From contig JAJCYR010000019.1 of the NCBI GenBank assembly GCA_029262775.1, positions 1 through 45,762 on the forward strand: 45,762 nucleotides of DNA, read 5' to 3'. Below are positions 8,037 to 18,495 of the stretch, one piece after another (position 1 is the stretch's first letter; each line of letters opens with the position of its first letter). The notes under the pieces were generated by a model, which did not search any database, had not been told where the DNA came from, and saw only the letters and a program-made list of their open reading frames with translations. Source of the stretch: Bacteroidota bacterium (GTDB lineage: Bacteria; Bacteroidota; Rhodothermia; Rhodothermales; UBA10348). The translations under genes and the position numbers were made by a program.

Positions 8037-9596
8037 ATGTCTTTTTTCCCCGGGCCGGACTCCCCCGACGTACTCAGGGAGCGCCGCTGGCCGCCGCCGC
8101 TGACACCGCTTTCCACCGTACGGCTCTTCAAGGAGCAGCCCGAGGCGACGCAGCTCCGCGTGCTGGTTGAGCTGCTGGAGGCGTCCCGGGACACAGAGTG
8201 GGGGCGAAAGTATGGTTTCGCAGACATTGCCCGGGCCGCTGATCCTCGGAGCGCGTATCGGGAGCGCGTGCCGGTACACGACTACGAGGCGTTCCGGAAG
8301 GATGTGGACCGGATGCGTCGGGGGGAGGAAGACATTACGTGGCCGGGGAGCATGAAGCATTTTGCCGTGTCTTCCGGTACTGCATCGGCCGGCAAGCTGA
8401 TACCCCTCTCCGTGGAAATGCTCAACAGGAACCGGCGCTTTTCGCTCGCCGCCGCACTCTCGTACTTCGATTCGACCACCGACCCATCATTCTTTTTCGG
8501 CCGGTTGTTGTCCATTCCCGGCCGGATTGAGGGAGATCCAGAGGTGCCGGGCGTCCACGTGGGAGAGGTGTCGGGGCTGCAGTTCCTGTTTGCCCCCTGG
8601 AGCGTGAAGCACCTGCTGCAGGCCGTGCCGGAAGAAATCCTGTTCATGCCGCACTGGGAGTCCAAACTGGATGCCATTGTGGAGCACACGCTCGACATGG
8701 ACGTGCGGGCTATCGCCATGGTCCCGTCATGGGCCGTTGTGCTGCTTCGCAAACTCATGACGGCATACGAGGAGCGACACGGCGTGCGCGCGAGCCACGT
8801 GCACGACATCTGGCCGAACCTGAAGGTTTTTTTCTCGGGCGGCGTGGCGCTGTCCTCTTACCGGGGCCTGATTGAGCAACAGGTAGGGGCTCCGATCGAC
8901 TTCGTGGAGAGTTATGGGGCATCTGAAGGGTTCATCTCGTTCCAGGACGATCAGACGCGGGGCGACATGCTACTCCACCTGGACAATGGCGTGTATTTCG
9001 AGTTCGCACCGCTCGACGAGCCCGCCCGGCGACTGGCCGTCGGGGAGGTGGAGACGGGCGTTCGCTACAGTATTTACGTCTCGACCTGTTCGGGCCTGTG
9101 GGCATACCCAGTCGGGGACGTGGTCCGCTTTACGTCTATCGATCCGTACCGTATTGAAGTGGTGGGTCGGACGAGCGAAATGCTGGATAAATTCGGGGAG
9201 GCCGTGTATGGCGACGAGGCCCGCGCAGCCATAGAAAAAGCATGCGTCGAGACGGGTGCACGCCTGAAGGACTATCACGTGGTCCCTGTCGAAGCGAGTA
9301 GCGATGCCATGCCCGGCCACGAATGGCTGGTCGAATTCGCCCATCCACCCCGTGATCTCGATGAATTTTCGCAAGTCATTGATGTGTATCTGTCTACCGT
9401 GAACCGACACTATGTTATCCGCCGGGAAGCAGGTGCTTTTCAGCCTCCACGCATCGTTTCACTGCCTTCCGGGACGTTCCTCAGGTGGCTCGAAGCGAGC
9501 CGGGACCGGGTGGGCGGGCAGACCAAGGTGCCCCGAATGCGTGAAGATCGTGAATTTGCCGACGCCATCCTTCGAATTTCGGGAAACAATACGTAA
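8037..9596 (+). CDS. GH3-family acyl-adenylating protein
   Basis: 519 residues, similar in length to bacterial members of the GH3 auxin-responsive promoter family (adenylate-forming superfamily). Visible signatures include the WGRKYGF N-terminal helix end, VPVHDYEAFRKDVDRM, the phosphate-binding-loop-like AVSSGTASAGKLIPL, FVESYGASEG (adenine-binding region) and the YPVGDVVRFTSIDPYRIEVVGRTSEMLDKFGE hinge segment, followed by a short C-terminal domain. Plant GH3 enzymes conjugate amino acids to acyl acids; the bacterial substrate is not known from sequence. It is transcribed divergently from folP and stands alone before rpoD. Confidence 0.88.
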   Translation: MSFFPGPDSPDVLRERRWPPPLTPLSTVRLFKEQPEATQLRVLVELLEASRDTEWGRKYGFADIARAADPRSAYRERVPVHDYEAFRKDVDRMRRGEEDITWPGSMKHFAVSSGTASAGKLIPLSVEMLNRNRRFSLAAALSYFDSTTDPSFFFGRLLSIPGRIEGDPEVPGVHVGEVSGLQFLFAPWSVKHLLQAVPEEILFMPHWESKLDAIVEHTLDMDVRAIAMVPSWAVVLLRKLMTAYEERHGVRASHVHDIWPNLKVFFSGGVALSSYRGLIEQQVGAPIDFVESYGASEGFISFQDDQTRGDMLLHLDNGVYFEFAPLDEPARRLAVGEVETGVRYSIYVSTCSGLWAYPVGDVVRFTSIDPYRIEVVGRTSEMLDKFGEAVYGDEARAAIEKACVETGARLKDYHVVPVEASSDAMPGHEWLVEFAHPPRDLDEFSQVIDVYLSTVNRHYVIRREAGAFQPPRIVSLPSGTFLRWLEASRDRVGGQTKVPRMREDREFADAILRISGNNT

Positions 9597-9678
9597 CCCC
9601 GTCATATAAGGGAATCCGCAAAAGTAGCCACGCAGCCCAGCGTCACGGCACGAATCACTGTTACCAGGAATAAGCCAC

Positions 9679-9689
9679 AGGAAAGGGAG
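9679..9689 (+). promoter_or_regulatory. Purine-rich ribosome binding site before the sigma factor gene
   Basis: aggaaagggag ends one base before the ATG at 9691. Its purine core, four to eight bases upstream, is stronger than the leader of most genes in this window and supports that start. Confidence 0.5.
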
Positions 9690-9690
9690 T

Positions 9691-10530
9691 ATGTACGTCC
9701 CACGCCAGCAACGCATGCTGGACCAATACCTGCAGGAAATCGGGCAGATCGCTCTGCTCACTCCACAGGAGGAAGTCGATCTTGCGCGCCGCATCAAACA
9801 GGGTGACCAGGAAGCTTTGCACCGCCTCACGCGGGCAAATCTCCGGTTTGTCGTCTCTGTCGCCAAAAAATACCAGGGTCAGGGTTTGACTCTGGCCGAT
9901 TTGATCAATGAAGGCAATTACGGTCTGATCAAGGCGGCGCAGCGTTTTGACGAAACGCGAGGCTTCAAATTCATTTCCTATGCCGTGTGGTGGATCCGCC
10001 AGGCCATTCTGCAGGCGCTGGCCGAGCAGAGCCGTGTGGTTCGCCTGCCGCTCAACCGGATCGGGACCATTTCCAAGATCCGAAAGACGAGCGCGCGTCT
10101 GTCGCAGACGCACGAGCGGGCACCCAACATTGAAGAGTTGGCACAGGAACTGGAAGTCGATGTCGAGAAAGTGCGTGAGGCCATGCAGCATACGGGCCGC
10201 CACCTCTCCATGGATGCCCCGTTCAACGAGGATGACGACAACAGCCTGCTCGACGTGCTTCCGGACGATGATGACATCAAGCCGGATGAAACGCTCATGG
10301 ACGAGTCGCTCAAGATCGACATTGAGCGTGCTCTCAGCCTGCTGCATCCAAGGGAAGCCGAAATCACGCGGCTCTACTTCGGAATCGGGCGCGAGCATCC
10401 GCTCACGCTTGAGGAAATCGGACAGCGGTTCGGCCTCACGCGCGAGCGCGTACGTCAGATCAAGGAGAAAGCGCTGCGCAAGCTGCGCCAGAAGCACCGC
10501 CGGGAAGAACTGCAAATGCATATCGGTTGA
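9691..10530 (+). CDS. rpoD: RNA polymerase primary sigma factor (RpoD/SigA type)
   Basis: 279 residues, the short form of the housekeeping sigma-70 factor typical of Bacteroidota, lacking region 1.1 and the long non-conserved region. Region 1.2 is [22 protein letters not shown] (about 10-31), region 2 contains [27 protein letters not shown] and the -10 recognition helix [15 protein letters not shown], region 3 is [23 protein letters not shown], and region 4 ends with the helix-turn-helix [29 protein letters not shown]. It directs transcription of most genes. A good ribosome binding site precedes the ATG. No dnaG or rpsU neighbour is present, unlike in proteobacteria. Confidence 0.95.
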   Translation: MYVPRQQRMLDQYLQEIGQIALLTPQEEVDLARRIKQGDQEALHRLTRANLRFVVSVAKKYQGQGLTLADLINEGNYGLIKAAQRFDETRGFKFISYAVWWIRQAILQALAEQSRVVRLPLNRIGTISKIRKTSARLSQTHERAPNIEELAQELEVDVEKVREAMQHTGRHLSMDAPFNEDDDNSLLDVLPDDDDIKPDETLMDESLKIDIERALSLLHPREAEITRLYFGIGREHPLTLEEIGQRFGLTRERVRQIKEKALRKLRQKHRREELQMHIG

Positions 10531-10560
10531 CGGAAATCGTCTTTACCTTTTCACGGCGCC

Positions 10561-10926
10561 ATGACCTGGATCAAACACGTCATACTGGACCTCGTCATGC
10601 TGGCTGTGGTGGCCGTGTGGGCTCTTGTGGGCATTGGATGGATGTGGTGGGTGATAGCCATCTACACGCCGCTGCTCATCGTGCTCAAAGTGGCGGCGTT
10701 TTCCATGGGCGTATCGACGGCAGTCAAGGCCAAGGGAGGAGACCAGGCCCCGGACTGGTTTTTTCACGTTGTCTATGCGCTGTCGGTCGTGCTCATGCTC
10801 GTGGCTGGCAACATGATCTTTGCTGCCGGTTGGGCACTCATCTGGATTCTTTCGGCCGCCGGCCAAGCCCGCAGCAGGACGTTGGCCCGGAGCAGGACGT
10901 CGGCCCGGGGCAGGACGTCGGGCTGA
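10561..10926 (+). CDS. Small polytopic membrane protein, unknown function
   Basis: 121 residues. Two hydrophobic hairpins are visible: about 8-48 (rich in Val, Trp, Ile) and about 68-102, so probably four membrane segments with a short polar loop (KAKGGDQAPD) between them. I do not recognise a family. The last about 18 residues (repeating Ala-Arg-Ser-Arg-Thr) come from three 18-bp tandem repeats and look like a slippage-grown, strongly basic tail. The gene lies 30 bases after rpoD and ends 13 bases before the RqcH start, so it may be co-transcribed with both. Confidence 0.65.
   Translation: MTWIKHVILDLVMLAVVAVWALVGIGWMWWVIAIYTPLLIVLKVAAFSMGVSTAVKAKGGDQAPDWFFHVVYALSVVLMLVAGNMIFAAGWALIWILSAAGQARSRTLARSRTSARGRTSG
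10868..10921. repeat. Three 18-bp tandem repeats at the end of the small membrane protein gene
   Basis: Units at 10868-10885, 10886-10903 and 10904-10921 share the pattern cccgSRgcaggacgtYgg with only one to three changes. They encode the basic C-terminal tail of the membrane protein and end just before its stop, close to the RqcH start. Confidence 0.85.
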
Positions 10927-10939
10927 GCCCCGTTCGGCC

Positions 10940-12775
10940 GTGCTGACCAACTGGTATACGCTTCGGGCGCTCATCGGGGAGTGGCGCCCACTTCTTACCG
11001 GCCGGGTTCTGGTCGATGCATACTCCCAGAACAAGGGAACGCTGGTGCTGGTTTTCGAGGGGTCGGAGCCAGGGTCGGAGCCAGGATCGGGGTCGGAAGG
11101 GAGCGATGATGCACCGGCTGCGCAGTCGCTTACTATTTCACTCCAGTCGCCGCATCGTCATCTATTTCTGGACGGCGGCAGTTCGCGGGCGCGGCGCAAT
11201 GTCGCCGATGTGTTTCCCGATGCGCTGGGAAGGCGAGTCGCTACGGTGGATGTGGCCGATCGGGATCGCCTCGTTTATATCGGGCTGGACGATGCATCCC
11301 GGGTGATCATTGTGCCCTTCGGGCCGCAGGCTAATGTGTACTGGTGTCCAAGGGGCAGAGCGGTGGAGACCTTTCTGGCGCGTCGCATCGCACCGAATAC
11401 GATCCGTTTGGAGCAAGCGGGCGCCGACACCGATGCCGACGCCGATGCCGACACCGGTGCCGGGTCCGGTCATGCCGGCATGGCCAGCTCGGAGGCCGGG
11501 CTTCTGCCCCCCGCTCCGCGACCTGCGCCCTGTTTCGAGCCACCAGAGGAGGATATTCCACTTTCGGTGAAGGCACTTGCGACCAGGCTGCCCCTGTTTC
11601 CGAAGCCGCTGATCCGGGAAGTGATGGCGCGCTGCGGGGCGGCTTCGACCGGTGAAGGCCGTACCGATAGCGCCGATGCGTGGGCCCGGGCCGCGGCCGT
11701 GGTGCAGCAGATAGAGGCCGAGCTGTGCATGGCCCGGTGCGCCTGGATGTACTTCGATGGAGCGTGGCCAGAGGTGTTGTCGCTTGTCCGGCTCACCCAC
11801 CTAATGGCCACGGCGCCGCCCGATGCGCTGCCGCAAGGTGCTGCGCTGCTTCAGGAAGAGGCGGGGGAGGATATTTCAGAAGCGGTGCGCCGCGTGGCCC
11901 GGCGCCGCATGGGGTTGGCCCGGTTTCGAAATCGGTACCAGCCTCTCGAGCGTGCGCTCGTGGCGAGCGCCGGTCATGCCGAAAGGTCGCTGCAGCGCAT
12001 GGATGAGGAGCTGAAGAAGCCTTCGCGGGCAGATGAATGGGAAAACGTGGGTCACACCCTCATGGCGCAGATCCATCTGGTACCCCCGGGGGCAGACCAG
12101 GTCGAGCTGCCGGATATCATGACCGGCGAGGGGACGCTCACCATTGTGCTCAAGCCCGAGCTGGGCGCAGTGGGCAATGCGGAATGGTATTATGACCGCG
12201 CGCGGCGTGCGCGGGAGTCGCGCGCCCATGCCACGTCGCGCCTGGACGCGGCCCGGCAGGCACTTGCTACGGGAGAGGAGCTTCTCTGCGCGCTGCGCGC
12301 GGCCGGGTCCATGAAGGAACTGGATGCTTTCGAGCGCGCGCACGCGGGGCGGCTGTCCCGGCTGCGTGGACAGGGCCGCGCCGAGGAGGCGCGGCCCTAC
12401 CGGCGCTACGTGCTGGCAGACGGCTACGAGGTCTGGGTGGGCCGCAACGCCCGCGAGAACGACCTGCTGACGCAGCGGGACAGCCGCCCCTATGACCTGT
12501 GGCTGCACGCACGCGGCGTTCCGGGCAGCCATGTCGTACTTCGTCTGAAAGGACGCTCGGTCACGCCACCGGCGTCGGTGGTTGAAACGGCCGCCGGTAT
12601 CGCCGCCTGGTGGTCCAAGGCGCGCACAAGTCATCTTGCGCCGGTCATCGTGACCGAGCGAAAATATGTGCGAAAACCCCGCGGGGCGACGGCAGGGGCT
12701 GTTCTTATTGACAGGGAAGACGTACTCATGGTGGAGCCGGCACTTTTTACGCAGCGGCAACAGCGGGAGACGTAG
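10940..12775 (+). CDS. rqcH: RqcH/NFACT-family ribosome quality control protein
   Basis: 611 residues from the GTG at 10940 (then LTNWYTLRALIGEW, the usual family N-terminus); the longer frame reads back through the repeat of the preceding gene. Members bind obstructed 50S subunits and recruit Ala-tRNA to add C-terminal tails to stalled peptides; the family was first named fibronectin-binding protein A. The NFACT-N domain carries the tRNA-contacting Asp-Arg pair at 109-110. A helical middle region follows, and the NFACT-R (DUF814) domain near the C-terminus has DLWLHARGVPGSHVVLR and KYVRKPRGATAGAV. Two low-complexity insertions, Gly-Ser-Glu-Pro at about 41-52 and Ala-Asp-Thr-Asp at about 162-173, come from 12-bp tandem repeats. 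Confidence 0.9.
   Translation: MLTNWYTLRALIGEWRPLLTGRVLVDAYSQNKGTLVLVFEGSEPGSEPGSGSEGSDDAPAAQSLTISLQSPHRHLFLDGGSSRARRNVADVFPDALGRRVATVDVADRDRLVYIGLDDASRVIIVPFGPQANVYWCPRGRAVETFLARRIAPNTIRLEQAGADTDADADADTGAGSGHAGMASSEAGLLPPAPRPAPCFEPPEEDIPLSVKALATRLPLFPKPLIREVMARCGAASTGEGRTDSADAWARAAAVVQQIEAELCMARCAWMYFDGAWPEVLSLVRLTHLMATAPPDALPQGAALLQEEAGEDISEAVRRVARRRMGLARFRNRYQPLERALVASAGHAERSLQRMDEELKKPSRADEWENVGHTLMAQIHLVPPGADQVELPDIMTGEGTLTIVLKPELGAVGNAEWYYDRARRARESRAHATSRLDAARQALATGEELLCALRAAGSMKELDAFERAHAGRLSRLRGQGRAEEARPYRRYVLADGYEVWVGRNARENDLLTQRDSRPYDLWLHARGVPGSHVVLRLKGRSVTPPASVVETAAGIAAWWSKARTSHLAPVIVTERKYVRKPRGATAGAVLIDREDVLMVEPALFTQRQQRET
11060..11095. repeat. 12-bp tandem repeats in rqcH (Gly-Ser-Glu-Pro region)
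   Basis: gggtcggagcca occurs exactly at 11060-11071 and 11072-11083, with a degenerate third copy at 11084-11095. The insertion stays in frame and adds an acidic flexible loop to the NFACT-N domain. Confidence 0.85.
11423..11458. repeat. 12-bp tandem repeats in rqcH (Asp-Ala region)
   Basis: Three units of the form gccgacRccgRt lie at 11423-11434, 11435-11446 and 11447-11458. They encode alternating Ala/Asp/Thr residues between NFACT-N and the following helical region. Confidence 0.85.
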
Positions 12776-12779
12776 TTTT

Positions 12780-12834
12780 GGGCGGCCATCCGAGTGTGGG
12801 TGGTCCGGGGCGGCCATCCCGGTGCGGGTGGCCG
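12780..12834. repeat. Imperfect tandem repeat between rqcH and uppP
   Basis: Two copies of about 27-28 bases starting gggcggccatcc (12780-12807 and 12808-12834), each ending gggtggYccg, sit in the 97-base gap between the genes. No coding role is apparent. Confidence 0.65.
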
Positions 12835-12872
12835 GTGCGTTTCAGATCGTACACACGCAGAACAGGCACGTC

Positions 12873-13685
12873 ATGACGTGGTGGGAATCGGTATTATTGG
12901 GGTTGATCCAGGGGCTGACGGAGTTTTTGCCGGTTTCGTCATCCGGACACCTGGTGCTCGGAAAGCACGTGTTGGGCCTGTCGGCGACGAGCGGTGATAT
13001 CCTTTTTGAGGTCCTCGTACATTTCGGGACGGTGATGTCCATTGTATATGTATACCGGTCCCGGTTGCTGGTACTGTTTCAGGAGGGCTTCGCGGGGCTT
13101 TCCTCGCCGTCGACATGGAGACCGGCGTACGAGGCAGAAGGGGGGTTCCGGACTGGTGTGCACATCCTGCTCACCATGATTCCAACCGGTCTCGTCTACA
13201 TACTCTTCAAGGACTTTTTCGATGCCGCCTTTCATGATCCGAGGTTGGCATCGGCCATGTTGCTTGTGACCGGCCTGCTGCTCGTTCTCACGCAGCTCAG
13301 ACCCAATCCGGATGGCAGGATGACCGCGCCTAAGAGCCTGCTGGTGGGACTTGCGCAATCGGCCGCCATCATGCCCGGCATTTCCCGATCGGGAGCGACC
13401 ATCTGCACCGCGCTTTACCAGAATGTGAAGCCGGAGGAAGCTGCCGATTTTTCGTTTCTGATGCTGCTGCCGGTAGTAATTGGCGCCACGCTGCTGGAGG
13501 TGTCCGAGGCCGTGGCGCAGGTGGGCGACGTAACCTGGCTCGTGCTGCTACTCGGTACACTGGTAGCGTTCCTGTCGGGCATCGTGGCCATCCGCGTGGT
13601 GCTGACCTTCGTGCGGCGGGGGAAGCTGAGCGTTTTTGCAGTGTACTGCTTCCTCGTCGGTGGGCTCGGTCTCATTTTGATATGA
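12873..13685 (+). CDS. uppP: Undecaprenyl-diphosphatase
   Basis: 270 residues from the ATG at 12873 (MTWWESVLLGLIQGLTEFLP); an earlier in-frame start adds a segment with no family resemblance. This integral membrane enzyme recycles the lipid carrier for cell wall synthesis and can confer bacitracin resistance. The two active-site regions are intact: GLTEFLPVSSSGHLVL near the N-terminus, and PGISRSGATI, containing the catalytic Arg and Ser, in the middle. The hydrophobic profile fits the usual multi-pass topology. Length matches the family. Confidence 0.95.
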   Translation: MTWWESVLLGLIQGLTEFLPVSSSGHLVLGKHVLGLSATSGDILFEVLVHFGTVMSIVYVYRSRLLVLFQEGFAGLSSPSTWRPAYEAEGGFRTGVHILLTMIPTGLVYILFKDFFDAAFHDPRLASAMLLVTGLLLVLTQLRPNPDGRMTAPKSLLVGLAQSAAIMPGISRSGATICTALYQNVKPEEAADFSFLMLLPVVIGATLLEVSEAVAQVGDVTWLVLLLGTLVAFLSGIVAIRVVLTFVRRGKLSVFAVYCFLVGGLGLILI

Positions 13686-13763
13686 AACATACGCCGAACT
13701 ATTAAGGCCGGGCTGAAGCGGGCGATAACCCAGGGGTACTCCCACATTCTTTGTCCCTTCACC

Positions 13764-15215
13764 ATGAGTTATCGCATTTACGTCGTTGACGACGATCGGC
13801 ATTATGCCCGCATGTTGAGCTATCGGCTCGATAAACACGACAACTATGACGTGGAGGTGTTCCACAGCGGTGAAGACATGCTCAAATCGCTGTCTACCCC
13901 ACCCGATCTGATCCTGCTTGACATCATGATGCCCGGTATGGACGGCGTGGACGTGCTTCGTTCGGTCGTGGCGCAGCGTCCGGGACTGCCGGTAATCATG
14001 GTATCGGCCCAGGGAGTTATCGATACGGCGGTCGAGGCCATGAAGGTGGGGGCATATGATTACATCACGAAGGGACAGGATGACCTGGTCAAACTCGATT
14101 CCATTGTCCGGAACGTACTCGAGAAAGTTTCCCTGGAGCGCGAAGTGGAAACGCTTCGCGACGAAGTCAAACAGAAGTACCAGATCAAGGGGCTGATCGG
14201 GGAGAGCGGACCCATGCAGCACGTATACCGCCTCATCCAGAAGGCCACCCGTGGCGATTTGATGGCCGCCATCCACGGAGAGAGTGGAACGGGAAAAGAA
14301 CTGGTGGCCAAGGCCATCCACTTCAATTCCTCCCGTAGTCGCGGACCCTTTGTGGTCGTGAACTGCGCCGCTATTCCCCGGGATCTCATGGAGAGCGAAT
14401 TTTTCGGCCACGAGAAGGGTTCCTTTACGGGGGCGCATGCCCGCAAAATCGGAAAGTTCGAGCAGGCAGACGGAGGTACTATTTTTCTCGACGAGATTGG
14501 CGAACTGGATCTGGATCTGCAGGCGAAACTGCTGCGGGCACTCCAGGAAGGAGAACTCAACCGAGTGGGCGGCAGCGCGACCATTGAGTTCAATGCACGC
14601 GTCATCAGCGCCACGAACCGGGATGTGGTTGCCATGATTCGGCAGGGCACGTTCCGTGAGGACCTGTACTACCGACTGTTCCAGTTCCCCATCCCTCTGC
14701 CGCCGCTGCGCGAGAGGGGCTCGGACCTGCTCCTGCTGGCTGGCCACTTCCACCGGGAATACATCAAGGATCATCCGGAATTCAAAGGCCGGAAATTGTC
14801 GGCCGAGGCCCGCAAAGCCGTTGCTGCCTACAAGTGGCCGGGAAACGTCCGGGAACTGAAAAGCGCCATTGAGCGGGCCATCCTGCTCTCGGACCATGAA
14901 GAAATCACGGCAGCGGACCTGATGATATCCGGCGTGAATCCGATTTCCCCATGGGCCGATCGGATGACGCTGGCCGAAGCGGCGGAGACGCCATTCGCCT
15001 CGGAACGCGCGGCGAACGGGCGCAGCGCGGGGACCGATGGTGTGTCTCTCGATGACGAAGAAGGGGGGATACTCTCGCTCGAGGATCTCAAGCATCGGGC
15101 CGTGGAACGGGCCTACAAGTTGTGTGATGAAAACGTGGATCGCGCAGCCGTCGAACTGGGAATAGGCCGCGCGACGATGTACAGGCTTCTCAAGAAATAT
15201 GACATGATGAGCTGA
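13764..15215 (+). CDS. NtrC-family sigma-54-dependent response regulator
   Basis: 483 residues. Receiver domain (1-120) with the acidic pocket DDD at 9-11, phosphoacceptor Asp53 in LLDIMMPGMDG and a Lys in YITKGQDD. The AAA+ domain has Walker A GESGTGKE, the sigma-54 contact loop GSFTGA at 219-224 (usually GAFTGA), Walker B TIFLDEIGEL and the arginine-finger segment FREDLYYRL. The C-terminal Fis-type helix-turn-helix ends AAVELGIGRATMYRLLKKYDM. It should activate promoters read by sigma-54 polymerase. No kinase lies next to it, so its sensor is elsewhere. The first gene of its strand run, 78 bases after uppP. Confidence 0.92.
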   Translation: MSYRIYVVDDDRHYARMLSYRLDKHDNYDVEVFHSGEDMLKSLSTPPDLILLDIMMPGMDGVDVLRSVVAQRPGLPVIMVSAQGVIDTAVEAMKVGAYDYITKGQDDLVKLDSIVRNVLEKVSLEREVETLRDEVKQKYQIKGLIGESGPMQHVYRLIQKATRGDLMAAIHGESGTGKELVAKAIHFNSSRSRGPFVVVNCAAIPRDLMESEFFGHEKGSFTGAHARKIGKFEQADGGTIFLDEIGELDLDLQAKLLRALQEGELNRVGGSATIEFNARVISATNRDVVAMIRQGTFREDLYYRLFQFPIPLPPLRERGSDLLLLAGHFHREYIKDHPEFKGRKLSAEARKAVAAYKWPGNVRELKSAIERAILLSDHEEITAADLMISGVNPISPWADRMTLAEAAETPFASERAANGRSAGTDGVSLDDEEGGILSLEDLKHRAVERAYKLCDENVDRAAVELGIGRATMYRLLKKYDMMS

Positions 15216-15285
15216 TTCGGGTGGCTCGGGCAGGCAACATGGGGCCGAGCGCAGCCTTTTGGCGACTCGGTCGTATACTGCCGCC

Positions 15286-16101
15286 ATGCGACTCAACGAA
15301 TACGAAAAAACGGCCAAACGCCAAATTGACGCGTGGCAACACGGTGACGCGTCGTTTGTAGCCCAGGCCATGAACTGGGCCATGCAGCCCATGGACTGGG
15401 TCGTCAAGCGGACCGTGTCACCGGATATTGTGGACCAGGTGGACGAAGCCGTCAGCGACTTCCTGTCCATGCTCAACGATGCATCGGGCTGGACCTACAA
15501 CCCCGACGATGTGCTGGCTGGCGCCCGGGCGCACGGACTGGATGTAAGGGCCGTTCCTGAACTGCGGGACATGCCGCTTGAAAAACTGGACCGACTCGCC
15601 CGCACGTATGTGTCGGAGAACGCCATTCTTGCCGCCGTTGAAGGGGGCGGCACGGGTCTCGGCGGCGCACTCCTCATCGCAGCCGACATCCCGCTGCTTT
15701 TTACCATCAACCTGCGACTCATCCAGCAGATTGGTGCAGCGTACGGTTTTTCCGTCAAGGGACTCGAGTACCGGCCGATTGTGCTCTCCATATTCAACGT
15801 GGCGGCGTCCTCGGGTCGCGATGCCAAGGGCGATGCCCTGCGCGAGATCAATGTGGCCGGTGCAGCCTTTGCGCACGGCACGGGCTACAAGGGGCGAGTG
15901 AGCGGTACGTTCCGCGATCAGAACCGTCATCTTCCTCGCGAAATAGCGAAGAACATCGTGGGCCGCAAACTGGCACAGGCCATTCCCGTGGCGGGAGCCG
16001 CCATCGGCGCCGGAATCAATTATTGGTTCACAACAGAGACCGCGGAAACAGCCTATATGTTGTTCCGCGCGTTGTACCTTGAGCGAAAAGAACGCTCCTG
16101 A
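15286..16101 (+). CDS. EcsC-family protein
   Basis: 271 residues from the ATG at 15286; an in-frame TTG at 15259 is possible. The EcsC family is named after a Bacillus protein next to an ABC transporter and has no settled biochemical role. Visible here: an amphipathic N-terminus, a Gly-rich hydrophobic stretch [31 protein letters not shown] (about 120-150) that is the family hallmark, and a second short Gly/Ala-rich membrane-like segment [17 protein letters not shown] near the C-terminus. The stop overlaps the der start by one base (TGATG). Confidence 0.85.
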   Translation: MRLNEYEKTAKRQIDAWQHGDASFVAQAMNWAMQPMDWVVKRTVSPDIVDQVDEAVSDFLSMLNDASGWTYNPDDVLAGARAHGLDVRAVPELRDMPLEKLDRLARTYVSENAILAAVEGGGTGLGGALLIAADIPLLFTINLRLIQQIGAAYGFSVKGLEYRPIVLSIFNVAASSGRDAKGDALREINVAGAAFAHGTGYKGRVSGTFRDQNRHLPREIAKNIVGRKLAQAIPVAGAAIGAGINYWFTTETAETAYMLFRALYLERKERS

Positions 16102-17408
16102 TGTCCCTCGTTGCTATCGTGGGCCGGCCCAATGTCGGCAAGTCCACACTTTTCAATCGCCTCACAGAAGAGCGTCGCAGTATTGTTCACGACGAGCCCG
16201 GAGTGACGCGGGATCGGGTGTACGGTCACATGGACTGGGGCGGGCGGACGATGTCCATCGTCGACACGGGTGGATTTGTCCCCGGATCGGCTGACCGGTT
16301 CGAAGCAGCCATCCGGGAGCAGGTTCATCTGGCCATCGAGGAGGCAGGTCTGATACTCTTCGTCGTGGACGTTACGACGGGAATCACGGATCTTGACGCC
16401 GAGATGGCGTCGACATTGCGTCGCAGCGATCGAGCTGTCATTCTGGTCGTGAACAAGGCCGACAATGATGAGCGCCGCTGGGAGGCTGGGGAATTCTATG
16501 CGCTGGGGTTCGAGGAGGTCTACGCGCTCTCATCCATCAACGGCATGGGAACCGGTGACCTGCTCGACCGCGTGCTGGAACTCCTCCCGCCCGACCCCGA
16601 ACCGGATCCGGACGCACGTCCACGTATTGCCATCATTGGTCGCCCGAATGTCGGGAAATCGTCGCTCACGAACGCCCTCTTGGGGTCGGAGCGTTCGATC
16701 GTAACCGAAATCAGCGGCACTACCCGCGATTCCGTCGATACCGAATTGGAGTTCGGGGGGCAGAAGATTGTCCTGGTCGATACGGCGGGGTTGAGGCGCA
16801 AGGCGCGCATCCGGGAAAATGTAGAATTCTACTCGTGGCTTCGCACGGAGCGGGCCATTGAAACATGCGATGTGGCCGTATTACTGATCGATGCGGTGGA
16901 AGGGCTCGAGGCGCAGGACATTCGCGTACTGGCGTCGGCCGAGCGCATGAAAAAGGGTCTCGTCATCGGTATCAACAAGTGGGATCTCTATCCGGACAAG
17001 GAGACCAATTCCGTGCGCGACTACGAGCGCCTGGTTCGGGATCGGCTCAAGACGCTCAGCTACGTACCCATTATTACACTCTCGGCCCTCACGCACCAAC
17101 GCATTCACAAAGTGCTCGATGCAGCCCTCGGCGTGATCGCCCGCCGCCGCACGCGTGTATCGACCAGTCAATTGAACGATGTGCTGGGCCCGGCGACGGA
17201 GCGTCATCACCCGCCGTCCTACCGGGGACACTATGTGAAAATCAAGTATGTCACGCAGGTACGGGCCGATCCGCCGGTTTTCAATTTTTTCTGCAACTAC
17301 CCGAAAGGAATCGGTGATGCCTACAGGCGGTATCTGGAGAACCAGATCCGCGCGGCTTTTGACTTTGAGGGTGTGCCGTTGACGCTCGTCTTCAAAGCCA
17401 AATCATAA
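16101..17408 (+). CDS. der: GTPase Der (EngA), ribosome biogenesis
   Basis: 435 residues, the normal length for Der, with two tandem GTPase domains and a C-terminal KH-like domain. Domain 1: [14 protein letters not shown] (G1), DTGG (G3), NKAD (G4). Domain 2: [30 protein letters not shown]. The KH-like end contains [11 protein letters not shown] and [19 protein letters not shown]. It is needed for 50S subunit maturation. Translationally coupled to the upstream EcsC gene. Confidence 0.97.
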   Translation: MSLVAIVGRPNVGKSTLFNRLTEERRSIVHDEPGVTRDRVYGHMDWGGRTMSIVDTGGFVPGSADRFEAAIREQVHLAIEEAGLILFVVDVTTGITDLDAEMASTLRRSDRAVILVVNKADNDERRWEAGEFYALGFEEVYALSSINGMGTGDLLDRVLELLPPDPEPDPDARPRIAIIGRPNVGKSSLTNALLGSERSIVTEISGTTRDSVDTELEFGGQKIVLVDTAGLRRKARIRENVEFYSWLRTERAIETCDVAVLLIDAVEGLEAQDIRVLASAERMKKGLVIGINKWDLYPDKETNSVRDYERLVRDRLKTLSYVPIITLSALTHQRIHKVLDAALGVIARRRTRVSTSQLNDVLGPATERHHPPSYRGHYVKIKYVTQVRADPPVFNFFCNYPKGIGDAYRRYLENQIRAAFDFEGVPLTLVFKAKS

Positions 17409-17452
17409 ATTGGATCGTATCTTTTCAGCAACCCGACATTCATACGCTGGCC

Positions 17453-18069
<617 letters not shown>

Positions 18070-18070
<1 letters not shown>

Positions 18071-18495
18071 TGGACGAGGGCCGCGACGCCATACTGGACC
18101 AGCTGGCCTACCTGGTCGATGAGCTCGAGATGCAGCGGCCGCTGCTGGCCGCGCTGCCGAGCGAGCGCCTCACGCTGACGCATGTGGGGTCGTCAGACAG
18201 TATCTGCGACCGGTACCTGGGCATGCTGGAGGCAGAGATCACCAGGCATCTTCCCGAGGCAGCGCGCCTGGCGGGTCTTGACGATGTGCCCACCGTTACC
18301 GTGACCATCGAGCCGGACGCCGAGACGGTATGGCTGGTCGGGGAGTTGGTGCGTGTCCGGGGCCTGCTGACCGGACACATGGCCCGTGTCGATCCGTGGC
18401 CGGATGCCCTTGCGGAATACCTCTATGGTGTCGTACTGCAGGACACCGATGCGCTTCGCAAAGTGGCCGAGCAGTTCCATGAAATGAGATCCTGA
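18070..18495 (+). CDS. Small helical protein of unknown function
   Basis: 141 residues, overlapping nuoI upstream and holA downstream by one base each (TGATG), which argues for a real, co-translated gene. It looks mostly helical, with an acidic N-terminus, a Leu-rich first helix and a central strand VPTVTVTIEPDAETVW. A distant resemblance to DinB-like four-helix proteins is possible but not convincing. No cysteines or metal motifs stand out beyond scattered His. Confidence 0.65.

Noticed and set aside
10820-10939. Upstream extension of the RqcH-like protein
   Set aside because: It reads through the 18-bp repeats of the previous gene; the conserved N-terminus begins at the GTG at 10940.
13548-15476. 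642-codon minus-strand open frame
   Set aside because: It runs antisense to the complete NtrC-type regulator and has no recognisable domain.
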